Shown: positions 20,762 to 29,726 of the stretch, piece after piece | How positions within the stretch are numbered: the first letter of the stretch is position 1 | How the letters are laid out: each line of letters opens with the position of its first letter | Assembly: GCA_016930675.1 (NCBI GenBank) | Contig: JAFGGG010000006.1 | Location: 102,002-166,001 of the forward strand | Reading direction: 5' to 3' | Origin: Spirochaetales bacterium | GTDB lineage: Bacteria; Spirochaetota; Spirochaetia; SZUA-6; RPPD01 | DNA length: 64,000 nt | Translations under genes and position numbers: made by a program | Notes under the pieces: generated by a model | Database searches by the model: none | The model's input: the letters and a program-made list of their open reading frames with translations, nothing else | What the model was told of the DNA's origin: nothing

Positions 20762-21898
20762 TCAATCTATATACACATACTTGGCCTTTCCATAAGGCAC
20801 TTTTACTACAGAATGATATATCTCCACGTGTTTTTTGGCCGTATTTGTCCAGTTTACTTTTTGTTTCACATACTTCTTGCTGTTTTCTTTTAGTGTCGCA
20901 TACAGATTCCGGTCTTTTAAAATTTTTAAAATATTGCGTGTAAATTCTATATCTGTGTCGGCTATCAGACCGCCCGCGCTCCGTTTAATGGATTCGGTTA
21001 AGGGTATTATATTGGAAGCCACAAAGGGTTTATGAAATGCATAGCAGTGAGCTAAAATACCGCTTTGGCCGCTGCGCTCGTAAGGAAAGACCACAACATC
21101 GCTTGAACAGAGGATGGTGTCGAAAGTATTTTGAGGAAACTGTCCCCTTAGCACCATGATATTATCCAGAGCGGGAGACCTGTTTATGGATTCAAAAAAA
21201 TCTGTTTGATAATCCAGAAACTCCAATCCCCTTAATTTACCCGCGATTAATAAAACAGCGTTCGGTTCCTTTTTCACAATGCCGGGAAAAATCTTGATAA
21301 TTCTATGAAAGCCTTTAGTAGGCCTGAAATAACCGCACAACAGAATAACCTTTTTATTTTCCAGATTAAGCTTTTTCTTTGCGTCGGGAATTTCCTCAAC
21401 CTCCCGTACGCCATGAGGGATGACGTGGATCTTGTTCCGCCATTGAGTTCCGAAGAAATCCAGCAGAATCTGCTTCTGGTACTGTTCATGAACAATGACG
21501 GCGCTGCTTTCGGATATGATAAGTCGAATGATTGTTTTGGACTGTTCCCCGAAATCATCATACACTGTGTGCAGCGTGGTTACAACAGGTATGCCCACAA
21601 GTTTGTTTCTTAATATCAACTCAATCACCTGCACGCCCCTTTGCGAACCGAAGAGTCCGAATTCATGCTGGATGTGGATAATATCCGGTGTAAGCTTGGT
21701 GCTGATATTGAAAATGAGTTTTGCCAGTGAAATGCTTTCGGGCCAATATACGGGAAACACATTCTCACCCTGAGCGCCATACTGGCTTACGATAAAGGTT
21801 TCATTGTGGAGTTTTCGCAAAACCTGATTTAGATAGCTGGTATAGCTCGCAATACCGCACTCAATCGGAGGATATGTGGAAACAAAGCATATTCTCAT
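20762..21898 (-). CDS. Glycosyltransferase family 4 (GT-B fold)
   Basis: A 378-residue retaining GT-B glycosyltransferase. The N-terminal MRICFVSTYPPIECGIASYTSYLN is the acceptor-domain start typical of GT4. HIQHEFG occurs in the first domain. The C-terminal donor domain has CGYFRPTKGFHR, and SSDVVVFPYERSGQSGILAHCYAFHKP carries the family Glu/Gly pattern. The donor is probably GDP-mannose or UDP-glucose, but cannot be told from sequence. No membrane segment is seen. It starts three bases after the stop of the adjacent GH130 gene (21902) in the same operon, suggesting it makes or extends the glycan the GH130 enzymes act on. Confidence 0.88.
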   Translation of the reverse strand: MRICFVSTYPPIECGIASYTSYLNQVLRKLHNETFIVSQYGAQGENVFPVYWPESISLAKLIFNISTKLTPDIIHIQHEFGLFGSQRGVQVIELILRNKLVGIPVVTTLHTVYDDFGEQSKTIIRLIISESSAVIVHEQYQKQILLDFFGTQWRNKIHVIPHGVREVEEIPDAKKKLNLENKKVILLCGYFRPTKGFHRIIKIFPGIVKKEPNAVLLIAGKLRGLEFLDYQTDFFESINRSPALDNIMVLRGQFPQNTFDTILCSSDVVVFPYERSGQSGILAHCYAFHKPFVASNIIPLTESIKRSAGGLIADTDIEFTRNILKILKDRNLYATLKENSKKYVKQKVNWTNTAKKHVEIYHSVVKVPYGKAKYVYID

Positions 21899-21901
21899 GT
21901 G

Positions 21902-22957
21902 TCACGCCTCCTGTTTAAGGATTGATAGAAGTTCCGGTATATTTGTTTGGACGAGAGCAATGCCGTCGTCACAGCACCCGTAATAGAGCATTATGCCGCC
22001 GTCCGGTTTTACAACAAGACCGTTTGAAAATACCACATTCGGTACAAATCCCCGCTGCTCGTACGGCAGTTTGGGGTAAAGAACCGGTGTCTTGCTTCTT
22101 TTTAAAACATGCGTGGGATTGTTTAAATCAAGCAATGCCAGAAACAAGGAATACGCCTGATCCTGACCCTTGGCATGATAGATGACAAGCCAGCCCCGAT
22201 CTGTTTTTATGGGTGGCGGCCCCGGACCGATTTTTTCTTTTTCAAAGGATATGTTTCTCGGACGCAGCAGGCATTTGTGATTGCCCCAGTGCAGGAGATC
22301 CGGTGATTCACTTATCCAGATTGAGGGTCTGCCGAAACCTATGTTATGGGGCCGTGCCAGGGCGTAATATTTTTTATGTATCTTTTCGGGGAACAGGACG
22401 ACATTTTTTGTAAGGGGAGGGAAGATAATGCCTTTTCTGTGTACGGTTTTGAAATCCTCGGTAAGAGCTAAAGCCGCAGCCCAACCGTCTCCTGATACTG
22501 CTGTGTAGGTGATGTAATATTTTCCATCTATCATGCTTACCCGCGCGTCTTCAATTCCATAACATTCACTCGCATCACAGGGAAATAAAAAAGGCTTGTC
22601 CGGCATTTTAAAGTGAATGCCGTCCCTGCTTTGGGCAAGCCTTACATGGCTTATCGTGGACAGATAATCTGTTGATTTGTATACCACTCCTCTGCTATCC
22701 TTCAATTGAAGATCCGGATCGTTTTGCGGTTTCTCCAGGATTTCCGCTGTTCCCTGTCCCGCGTTGAATTTGTAATACGGGACGGATATATAGCCCGCTT
22801 TTGGTTCACATCCTTCCGCCACACGGGCCAGAAGTATAATCGTATCGTTAAACAGTGCCGCGCCCGGATTAAACACGCCTCTGACAACATATCCGCCTCT
22901 GGAGGGTTTGACGTCTCGGGGTGTAAGCAGTGGATTGGCGGGGTGTCTTTTTAACAT
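21902..22957 (-). CDS. GH130 family glycoside phosphorylase/hydrolase (paralogue A)
   Basis: A 351-residue five-bladed beta-propeller of the GH130 family, which acts on beta-mannosides (mannosyl-glucose, mannooligosaccharides, beta-1,2-mannosides). Family features: HPANPLLTP at the N-terminus, FNPGAALF, the Arg in ILLARVAEG (Arg45) and the proposed general acid Asp137 in YGIEDARV, then LFPEK, RPSIWISESPDLLHWG and GPGPPPI. It is longer than paralogues B and C and differs in the middle. Its start overlaps the end of paralogue B by seven bases. Phosphorylase versus hydrolase activity cannot be decided by eye. Confidence 0.88.
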   Translation of the reverse strand: MLKRHPANPLLTPRDVKPSRGGYVVRGVFNPGAALFNDTIILLARVAEGCEPKAGYISVPYYKFNAGQGTAEILEKPQNDPDLQLKDSRGVVYKSTDYLSTISHVRLAQSRDGIHFKMPDKPFLFPCDASECYGIEDARVSMIDGKYYITYTAVSGDGWAAALALTEDFKTVHRKGIIFPPLTKNVVLFPEKIHKKYYALARPHNIGFGRPSIWISESPDLLHWGNHKCLLRPRNISFEKEKIGPGPPPIKTDRGWLVIYHAKGQDQAYSLFLALLDLNNPTHVLKRSKTPVLYPKLPYEQRGFVPNVVFSNGLVVKPDGGIMLYYGCCDDGIALVQTNIPELLSILKQEA

Positions 22958-23880
22958 TCAACAGTCCGCTTAATAATGTCATTGAACTGCGCGGTAGCCA
23001 TGCAGATACAGGTATCGGCAGCGCCGTAATAGATTTTAATTTCTCCGTCCGGTTCAATGATTGCGCCGCAGGCAAAGACCACATTGTTTACATCGCCTAT
23101 GCGCTCATACAGCTCTCTGGGCGCAAGAAGCGGTTCCGAGCACCTGGCAATAAGCTTTGCCGGATCGGTCAGATCTAAAAGAGCGCTGCCTATTTTATAT
23201 ATAGGACCGGTGCTTGTCATTTTTACTCCATGATATATTTCAAGCCAGCCTTTAGCGGTTTTGATGGGCGGCACGGATGCTCCGACACGATAAGAATCCC
23301 ACATTCCCGGACGCGGTGAGATCAACACCCTGTGACTGCCCCAGTGAATAAGATCATCGGAAAAGGAAATCCAGATTGAACCTATGCCTTTGCCAATGGG
23401 ACGATCCAGGCGTACAAATCTGTTGTTAACCTTTTCCGGGAAAAGCACACCGTCCTTATTGCCCGGTTCGGAAATAAATGCAATTCTTTCATAGCTGTTA
23501 AAATCTTCGGTTTTGGCTATTTCGATTCGAGGACCCCAGGGGGAGACCGCGGTAAATAAAATGTAGTATGTGCCGTTATATTCCGTAATCCGAGGATCCT
23601 CAATGCCCTTTGTTTCATATCTGGCAAATGGACCCTGTTTGGCGGGCAGCATTACCGGCTTCTCCTCAACCGAAAAATGAAAACCATCCCGGCTTCTGGC
23701 CAGAGCAAAAAATGAATATCCCTGTTGGCCTTCAATTCGAAGCAGCAGCAGGTAATTGCCTTTATGTTTAACCGGTGAGCAGTTAAACACGGTATTGCAG
23801 CGGAAGGGAATGTTCTCTAACGTTATGATGGGATTTTTTTCATACCGGTGTAAAAAATCTCTTCCTTTTTTGGTGCTCAT
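22951..23880 (-). CDS. GH130 family glycoside phosphorylase/hydrolase (paralogue B)
   Basis: A 309-residue GH130 protein with RYEKNPIIT at the N-terminus, Arg48 in LLLLRIEG, the general-acid Asp95 in KGIEDPRIT, VLFPEKVN, GSIWISFSDDLIHWG and the C-terminal VVFACGAI...IKIYYGAADT. It is more similar to paralogue C (shared GVKMTS, PRELYERIGD, PPI and WDS segments) than to A, pointing to a later duplication. It begins two bases after the C stop, so the genes are co-translated or nearly so. Cytoplasmic: no signal peptide is seen, so the substrate is intracellular or imported as an oligosaccharide. Confidence 0.88.
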   Translation of the reverse strand: MSTKKGRDFLHRYEKNPIITLENIPFRCNTVFNCSPVKHKGNYLLLLRIEGQQGYSFFALARSRDGFHFSVEEKPVMLPAKQGPFARYETKGIEDPRITEYNGTYYILFTAVSPWGPRIEIAKTEDFNSYERIAFISEPGNKDGVLFPEKVNNRFVRLDRPIGKGIGSIWISFSDDLIHWGSHRVLISPRPGMWDSYRVGASVPPIKTAKGWLEIYHGVKMTSTGPIYKIGSALLDLTDPAKLIARCSEPLLAPRELYERIGDVNNVVFACGAIIEPDGEIKIYYGAADTCICMATAQFNDIIKRTVEC

Positions 23881-23882
23881 GC

Positions 23883-24821
23883 TTAAAAATCCTTTGTGCT
23901 TTGCAAACAGGTATCTATAATTTCAGCGAGTGTGGTGGTCCCCACATACAAACAGTTGTTCGATGTGCCGTAATATAGTTTTATACTGGAATCATCTTCC
24001 AGAATTGCACCGCAGGAAAACACAATATTACTGATATCGCCCACCCGCTCATAGAGCTCGCGTGGGGAAAGTACGGGAATATTGGACCGGCCTACAAGCG
24101 GACCGGCAGGATTATCCTTATTAAGAATTACGGTTCCGATTCTGGTAAGGGTACCGCCGGATGTCATTTTTACGCCGTAATAGAACACAAGCCAACCTTG
24201 GGGTATCTCAATAGGGGGTGCCGCGCATCCGATGTGATTGGAGTCCCAGTATCCGTCGCGCGGTGAGAGTACCACTTCACTTTCTCCCCAAGAAAGCAGA
24301 TCATCAGAGTAAGATAACCAGATGCTGCCTCCGGTATTAGGACGATCAAGACGGGCATATCTACCGTTTATTTTTCTGGGAAAGAGGGCTCCGGCCTTGG
24401 TATCAGGCTGAGAGATGATGCCCAGTTTTTCTACCGAAATAAAGTCCGCCGTTCTGGCCAGATTGAGGAGGATACCGTGTTTGCTTTCGGAGAGATATAC
24501 GATATAGCACGTGTTCTCTAAACAGGTTATACGCGCGTCCAGCACTCCCATAGTCTTATATTTATAAAGCGGATCATCCTTGGCAGGTATAATAAACGGT
24601 TCTTTTGCCACTTTAAAACTATACCCGTTGCTGCCTTCTGCTAAAAAAAGCTCGGTAGTGCCGTCAAGGTGTTCGATAGTGAGCAGGAGTATATACTTTC
24701 CATTTTTTTTAATACAACCAGCATTATACAGATTAATACAGCCGAAGGGTATATCTTTAAAGTCAATAACAGGATTGTGTTCGGAGCGGTGGATAATATC
24801 GGTTTTGATCCCATTTTTCAT
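23883..24821 (-). CDS. GH130 family glycoside phosphorylase/hydrolase (paralogue C)
   Basis: First gene of the five-gene minus operon; 312 residues. The GH130 frame is intact: RSEHNPVID, Asp95 in GVLDARIT, ALFPRKING, GSIWLSYSDDLLSWG, APPIEI, GVKMTSGG and VVFSCGAI. Two positions differ from A and B: the Arg of the early LLxR(I/V) strand is Thr48 (LLLTIEH), and the TAVS stretch after the acid block is YLSES. Altered specificity or loss of one subsite contact is therefore possible. The 200-base region upstream to 25021 is AT-rich and must hold the operon promoter, but no convincing minus-strand boxes were found. Confidence 0.85.
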   Translation of the reverse strand: MKNGIKTDIIHRSEHNPVIDFKDIPFGCINLYNAGCIKKNGKYILLLTIEHLDGTTELFLAEGSNGYSFKVAKEPFIIPAKDDPLYKYKTMGVLDARITCLENTCYIVYLSESKHGILLNLARTADFISVEKLGIISQPDTKAGALFPRKINGRYARLDRPNTGGSIWLSYSDDLLSWGESEVVLSPRDGYWDSNHIGCAAPPIEIPQGWLVFYYGVKMTSGGTLTRIGTVILNKDNPAGPLVGRSNIPVLSPRELYERVGDISNIVFSCGAILEDDSSIKLYYGTSNNCLYVGTTTLAEIIDTCLQSTKDF

Positions 24822-25021
24822 ATAAAGACTTTTCCTATGTATTGTTTCTAATGATAGTGGAACAGGGAAGATACATCAATACAATAAATTAAAAAACGAA
24901 TCAATTATTTTAAGTCTGATCATTTTAATTTTCTTGACGACTCGTATTTAAAATAATTAGATTAATTGAAATAATCCTGGTAACGAAAATGGAATTATTT
25001 TATTCTTATAAGTAGGGGTCT

Positions 25022-25417
25022 ATGGATACATTTACATTAGTAAGACCGGAACATCTTAATCATCACGGCTATCTATTCGGCGGTCAGCTGTTAAAGTGGG
25101 TGGACGAATTCGCCTGGCTGGTAGCGGCTCGTGACTATCCCTATGAGATGCTGGTAACGCGTGCTATGGACAGTATCGAGTTTAAAACCAAGGTGGAGAA
25201 CGGTTCTATTCTGCGGTTTCATACTCTTCCCGGGCGCAAAGGCTCCACTTCCATTACATACAGTATAAATGTATTTGCCGTCGCACCGCGTAAAAGCCGG
25301 GAGGAGCATGTGTTTTCAACAGATATTACGCTAGTATGCATAGACGACAAAGGGCGTAAAAAACTCTTGCCATCAAAAAAAGAGTTAAAATCGGAGATTG
25401 CAGACAGTAACAGTTAA
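25022..25417 (+). CDS. Acyl-CoA thioesterase (hotdog fold, YciA/BFIT-like)
   Basis: A 131-residue hotdog-fold protein. The RPEHLNHHGYLFGGQLLKWVDEFAWLVAAR stretch is the family signature: Asn/His-Gly-Gly on the hotdog helix and Asp in WVDE as catalytic base. Hydrolyses acyl-CoA thioesters in the cytoplasm; chain-length preference is unknown. At 131 residues it fits a single-domain enzyme. The gene is alone, divergent from the GH130 operon. A candidate -35 TTGACG sits at 24934-24939 without a convincing -10. Confidence 0.88.
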   Translation: MDTFTLVRPEHLNHHGYLFGGQLLKWVDEFAWLVAARDYPYEMLVTRAMDSIEFKTKVENGSILRFHTLPGRKGSTSITYSINVFAVAPRKSREEHVFSTDITLVCIDDKGRKKLLPSKKELKSEIADSNS

Positions 25418-25457
25418 AATAGCAAAAAAGTAAACATAAATCGTATGTATAAATATG

Positions 25458-25484
25458 TTGACAGATTTATAAGGATGATATATT
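25458..25484 (+). promoter_or_regulatory. Candidate promoter of the receiver-TPR gene
   Basis: TTGACA at 25458-25463 and TATATT at 25479-25484, but with a short 15-base spacer. A start near 25491 would give a 27-base leader before the ATG at 25518. Both boxes are good, the spacing is not. Confidence 0.4.
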
Positions 25485-25517
25485 TTCACACTGCACGAGA
25501 GAGAAAGATGTGTAACT

Positions 25518-26369
25518 ATGGAAGCTAGTATTTTGATTCTCGACAATACAACCGGTATTCGCAGCCCCTGGAAAAGGATGATTACATCTCGGTACAGCAT
25601 TGCAGAGGCTATGGGAGGGTTTGAGGCGGTAAGAAAACTAAAGACCGATTATTTTGATGTTGTGATAGTAAATATATCGCTAAAACAGATAAAAGGGGTT
25701 GAAGCCATAAGAAAGATAAGGGAGAGTTTTACTAAAATACCCATTGTTGTTCTTTATAATCCCAAAGATGTGTTGGACCTTAAACAGGCCAAAGTTTATG
25801 GTGTGGAATACGCTCTTGCCTTTCCTTTAGAGATTAATAATCTGCTGGCAGCACTCACTCATCTCATTCCCTCGACAAAAGAGAAGGTGCAGCACACGAC
25901 AAAGCCTGCAGTTCAAACTCCGCAGCAGAAACCAAATGATGAGTCTGTAGAAGAAAGTGATGAGTATATCGATGTTGAAGAAAAGTTTTATGACGGATTG
26001 AGCGCCATTTCGGCGGGCAAGATAAAAAACGCCATTATAATCTTTCACTCATTATTGAAGATCACCCGGATAAAAAAAGAATCGTGGCGGCGCTATTTAG
26101 AAGATTCGTTATTCCAGCTGGGGCAGTGTTACGCCACATTGAAGGAATATAAAAAATCGAACACATGCTATTTGCAGTTTATTACTAAAGCACCTCATAA
26201 CTTAAGTCATAAATCCGCCTTGCTCTATTTAGGTAAAAATTATGTGGCAATGAAAGAATTTGACAAAGCAAAAGGTTATCTTGCTAAGGTACTTAATATG
26301 AGACCGTACGATTCTTTTTCCACTCAAGCCCGTAAACTTCTAAAAAAGCTTGAATCGTTTAAAAAGTGA
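25518..26369 (+). CDS. Degenerate receiver domain fused to TPR region
   Basis: A 283-residue protein. Residues 1-115 follow the CheY-like fold (ILILDNTTG, VVIVNISLKQIKGVEAIRKI, IPIVVLYNPKD, GVEYALAFPLEINNLLAAL), but the phospho-acceptor Asp is replaced by Asn52, only one acidic residue (Asp9) remains in the first acidic patch, and the KP near the end is FP. It should therefore not be phosphorylated in the usual way. Residues about 120-155 form a Gln/Pro/Glu-rich linker, and 165-280 contain about three TPR units. It probably acts as a protein-protein adaptor. Its 3' end overlaps the convergent gene at 26340 by 30 bases. Confidence 0.7.
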   Translation: MEASILILDNTTGIRSPWKRMITSRYSIAEAMGGFEAVRKLKTDYFDVVIVNISLKQIKGVEAIRKIRESFTKIPIVVLYNPKDVLDLKQAKVYGVEYALAFPLEINNLLAALTHLIPSTKEKVQHTTKPAVQTPQQKPNDESVEESDEYIDVEEKFYDGLSAISAGKIKNAIIIFHSLLKITRIKKESWRRYLEDSLFQLGQCYATLKEYKKSNTCYLQFITKAPHNLSHKSALLYLGKNYVAMKEFDKAKGYLAKVLNMRPYDSFSTQARKLLKKLESFKK

Positions 26370-27953
26370 TTTATTCCTTTTTTGCGCCAAACTGCCGGTT
26401 AGAAAATCGGATTTCAGAGTGTTAAAACAGTTTAAAATCACCGTATAAATAGTATGCAGCGGGAAATCCATACCTTCTATTTTATCCTTATGTACGGCAA
26501 ACATTTTTTCCTCACTTAGAATGCTGTCATAGTTATGCTGTACATAGTGTATGAGATCTCGTAATTGCTTCATTCTCTGGTCATCGTTTAAACTCATATT
26601 ATTTTTAAAACCCAGAGATCTGGTCAGTTCCGAAGGCAGCCGGTTTAGGAATTCCGAGTGTAAAAATCTTCTGATTTTTTTATCCCTGTTGAGGTCGCCT
26701 ATCATTTCTTCTATTGTATGTGTGGAACGCAGTCTTTTATCGTCTTTATAATACAGTGTCGTTTGCCGGGACGGTTTTACCCTTTTAAGCGGAGGTTGTA
26801 ATTTTCGCGGTTTTGTTTTGACTGTTTTTTCTGCTTCCGGCCGTATCTCCTGTGGTTGAGGTTGTGGCGGCGGTTGATATGTGCTTTTTGGTGGCGTGTA
26901 GATAAGCGGACCTGTCGCGTATTTCTTAGGTTCCGGCTGCAGCTTTATGGGTCTGCCAATTGTTTTTAATTTTTTATCGATCTGTTTTTCATTTGTAATA
27001 TTAAAAACATAGCGTCCCTGACAAATTATTTTAAATATATCGTCAAACACCCTGTTTTTTTGATAATTATACGTCATACCCTTACGGATTGCTTCAAAAA
27101 TCTTATAATGCGGTGTGTTATGTTTTTTTGAGAATACATAAATCTTTGTCGCAAACTCGGGATCATTAATCAATTCAAAATACTTTTCAAAATAGGAAAG
27201 ACTAAGTTCATATTCATTAAGCCTTTTGTCATCGACAAGAATTTGAGAGATATCCTCTTTGGTAATAAATATTTTGAGTTTTATCTCTTCACTTTTTGGT
27301 TTAGGCTGGATTCGCCTGTGCTTTTTATATTCTTCTTTGATATCAAAATGGTATTCGATTTTTGCTTCGGCTTCTTCGAAAAGTGTGCCGTCGAAATAGC
27401 TTTTAACAATATGCTGAATTTTAGCCAGTGGTTTGTGCTTATAATTCAGGTTTTGCGCGAGATCCAATAAGAAATGTATTCCGTCCAAAGCTTCGCTTTT
27501 ATTACGTGAGCATAGCTGAATTATTGCTTCGACTCTGGCAAGCATGTTGTGGTCTTTATTGATTTTTGACTTTGATATCTTTTCAATTTTTTTGAGTTCT
27601 TTAACCAGCTGATCAATGCGACCTTTTAATATATTAATTACTCTTTTATATAAACTGCCGATTATTTTGTTAAAGATGAGGTTGAAGTTATAAAGGTTTT
27701 TCCGGATACTGCGGATCAACTGCTTTCTTTCCTGGTCCGTATACTTGATTGAGAGATTATCGTAGAACACCTGCCAGTCGGTAGAACTCTTTCCCCCCTC
27801 ACGGAGGGTTATATAGCGTTCCAGATCGGAATCTCTGCCGTAGCGAATAGTTGGAAATATTTTCCCTAATACAAACTCCTGTAAATCCGCTTCATTCATT
27901 TCTCTGCGCTGGATTTTGAATAGATTTTCGAATTTATTCTTAAGATTAAGCAT
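26340..27953 (-). CDS. Unrecognised 537-residue soluble protein with proline-rich linker
   Basis: I do not recognise a family. The protein is basic and largely helical, with no signal peptide or membrane segment. About 1-200 is helical (KKIEKISKSKINKD, LLDLAQNLNYKHK). About 205-320 is a second region (LKIFITKEDI...YELSLSYFEKYFELINDPEFA). Residues about 335-395 are a Pro/Lys/Gln-rich linker containing PPPQPQPQE, and the rest is a C-terminal helical domain. This build suggests a cytoplasmic scaffold. It has its own good promoter at 27995-28022 and converges on the degenerate receiver gene; a link between the two is possible but unproven. Confidence 0.6.
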   Translation of the reverse strand: MLNLKNKFENLFKIQRREMNEADLQEFVLGKIFPTIRYGRDSDLERYITLREGGKSSTDWQVFYDNLSIKYTDQERKQLIRSIRKNLYNFNLIFNKIIGSLYKRVINILKGRIDQLVKELKKIEKISKSKINKDHNMLARVEAIIQLCSRNKSEALDGIHFLLDLAQNLNYKHKPLAKIQHIVKSYFDGTLFEEAEAKIEYHFDIKEEYKKHRRIQPKPKSEEIKLKIFITKEDISQILVDDKRLNEYELSLSYFEKYFELINDPEFATKIYVFSKKHNTPHYKIFEAIRKGMTYNYQKNRVFDDIFKIICQGRYVFNITNEKQIDKKLKTIGRPIKLQPEPKKYATGPLIYTPPKSTYQPPPQPQPQEIRPEAEKTVKTKPRKLQPPLKRVKPSRQTTLYYKDDKRLRSTHTIEEMIGDLNRDKKIRRFLHSEFLNRLPSELTRSLGFKNNMSLNDDQRMKQLRDLIHYVQHNYDSILSEEKMFAVHKDKIEGMDFPLHTIYTVILNCFNTLKSDFLTGSLAQKRNKSLFKRFKLF

Positions 27954-27994
27954 GTGTGTTTAACAACCTCCCTTGTATTTAAGAGACTGCAATC

Positions 27995-28022
27995 AGTATA
28001 ACACTGCTTTAATTAGTGTCAA
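27995..28022 (-). promoter_or_regulatory. Promoter of the 26340-27953 gene
   Basis: On the minus strand TTGACA (28022-28017), a 16-base spacer and TATACT (28000-27995). The transcript would begin near 27988 and carry GGGAGG before the ATG at 27953. The region 27954-28146 is a divergent promoter region with no gene. Confidence 0.65.
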
Positions 28023-28080
28023 CTATCTTGGCTTCCTTGGATATCAATTCACCTGCCTAAAATTAAGCTAAACTTTAGAC

Positions 28081-28109
28081 TTTACTCTTTTTTATTAATG
28101 ACCTATAAA
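28081..28109 (+). promoter_or_regulatory. Promoter of the rhomboid gene
   Basis: TTTACT at 28081-28086, a 17-base spacer and TATAAA at 28104-28109. Transcription near 28116 gives a 31-base leader with AAGGA at 28135-28139 before the GTG start. Confidence 0.55.
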
Positions 28110-28146
28110 AGAAAAAGTCTTACTCATAATTTATAAGGATTTCAGT

Positions 28147-29700
28147 GTGGATTTTAATTATGTATTGCTGTGGGTTGTTTTTGCCTTTACTCTTTTCTCA
28201 CTTGTCCAACTCTTTCGATTTAGACGGAAGGGAAATCGTCTGTGGATACTGAAAAACGGTTTTGTGTTCGCGGTCACTCTGATTCTGCTTAAGATCTTCC
28301 CTGAACAGGCCGGTTTTGTGGGCGCCGGATTCTGGTTTGTTTTCATTTTTACTCCGCTTACCGGAATGAGGCTTGTCAACAATCTGCAGCTCAAAGCTTT
28401 TTATGGCTGGGCCCGCGTTCTGTGTCAATTCTTGTGGATACTGCATCCCGATCAAAATTTTAAGTTGAATATAATCTTATTACAGGCCAGGCTATGGGTG
28501 AAACAAGGCAAAAGTAAGCAGGCCTTGGCGTATCTGGAAAAGTACAGGCAAAAACATAAGCTTCTCTATTCGCTCGGCACAATATATTCCTGTATTTTGA
28601 CTCAAAGGTGGCGGGAATTATTGGTCTGGTTTAAAGGCATGCATATAAATGTCACACTCCTGCCGTTCTATTCAAGGGCTTTGGGGGAAGTCGGAGAGGT
28701 CGCGGAACTGATAAAGATTCCTGTTGTTTACCGGTCATTGTTCGAAAGGGAGAATTATTTCATTAAAAACACGATCCGGCTGCATGTATTCGCCTTTTCA
28801 GGTGCCGTTCGGGAAGTCGAGGTATTATTAGACGGAGCTCTCAGTGGATTAAGCAAGGAACAGAAAATATACTGGCGGGCCGTGGCCCTGCAGGCGGGTG
28901 GTGAAATAAAACAAGCTAAAAAATTATTTAACCTGCTGATGGAGTCTAAAAATATTTTAATGAGAGACGCCGCCTGCCATAGACTTCACTGTCTGCAAAT
29001 TGAATTAAAAAAAGAATTTGACCTGGAAATTAAGGAGCTGTTGGAAAAAGCAAAAGCTGATTTTATTAAAGAAGAGCGTTTTAGTCTGTATAAAAAGGTA
29101 AAACGCCGCGGTGCTTTGATTACGTTGATTATTATCGGGATTAATCTCGTAGTATTTACCTGTGAAGAGTTGCTAGGCGGTTCGACAAACGAAATGACAC
29201 TTTATAAAATGGGCGCTCTCTATACACTTGGCTTTACAATCTCAGATGTTTGGCGAATCATAACAGCCCAATTTTTGCACTATGGATTTTTACATTTAGC
29301 CATGAACATGTTGGGACTTTTTATTCTGGGCCCCCATGTGGAGCTGTTTCTCGGCCGTATAAAATATGCTCTGGTTTATTTTCTATCCGGGATCGGCGCG
29401 CTCGCCTGTTATCTGCTGATTGCAGGATTTCAAGGAACATATGATTTCCTTGTGGGTGCCTCTGCCGGGATTATGGGTGTGGTGGGAGCGCTTTTTGCGA
29501 TGTTGCTCAAGGGTTTCTTTATTTACCGCATCAGCGCAGTGAAAAACCAATTATTTATGCTGAGTTTTTTTATAGGTTTACAGATTATCTTTGATGTAAG
29601 CACTCCGGAGGTGAGCTTTTGGGGGCATTTCTTCGGGCTTATCTTCGGATTTTTAAGCACCTGGATTTTGATGCTTTTTATGAAAGAAAAAAATGAGTAG
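28147..29700 (+). CDS. Rhomboid family intramembrane serine protease with N-terminal TPR-like region
   Basis: A 517-residue membrane protein. The N-terminal ~75 residues hold one to two hydrophobic segments, residues about 90-320 are a TPR-like soluble region, and about 325-510 form the rhomboid domain with six or more helices. The catalytic dyad is visible: Ser439 in GASAGIMG and His494 in WGHFFG; the HYGFLHLAMNM segment supplies the oxyanion-side His/Asn. It cleaves substrates within the membrane; the substrate is unknown. The GTG start is chosen because AAGGA lies seven bases upstream and no ATG fits. The TPR part may recruit partners. Confidence 0.9.
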   Translation: MDFNYVLLWVVFAFTLFSLVQLFRFRRKGNRLWILKNGFVFAVTLILLKIFPEQAGFVGAGFWFVFIFTPLTGMRLVNNLQLKAFYGWARVLCQFLWILHPDQNFKLNIILLQARLWVKQGKSKQALAYLEKYRQKHKLLYSLGTIYSCILTQRWRELLVWFKGMHINVTLLPFYSRALGEVGEVAELIKIPVVYRSLFERENYFIKNTIRLHVFAFSGAVREVEVLLDGALSGLSKEQKIYWRAVALQAGGEIKQAKKLFNLLMESKNILMRDAACHRLHCLQIELKKEFDLEIKELLEKAKADFIKEERFSLYKKVKRRGALITLIIIGINLVVFTCEELLGGSTNEMTLYKMGALYTLGFTISDVWRIITAQFLHYGFLHLAMNMLGLFILGPHVELFLGRIKYALVYFLSGIGALACYLLIAGFQGTYDFLVGASAGIMGVVGALFAMLLKGFFIYRISAVKNQLFMLSFFIGLQIIFDVSTPEVSFWGHFFGLIFGFLSTWILMLFMKEKNE

Positions 29701-29726
29701 TATATATTCGCTGTGAAGGAGGCTTT

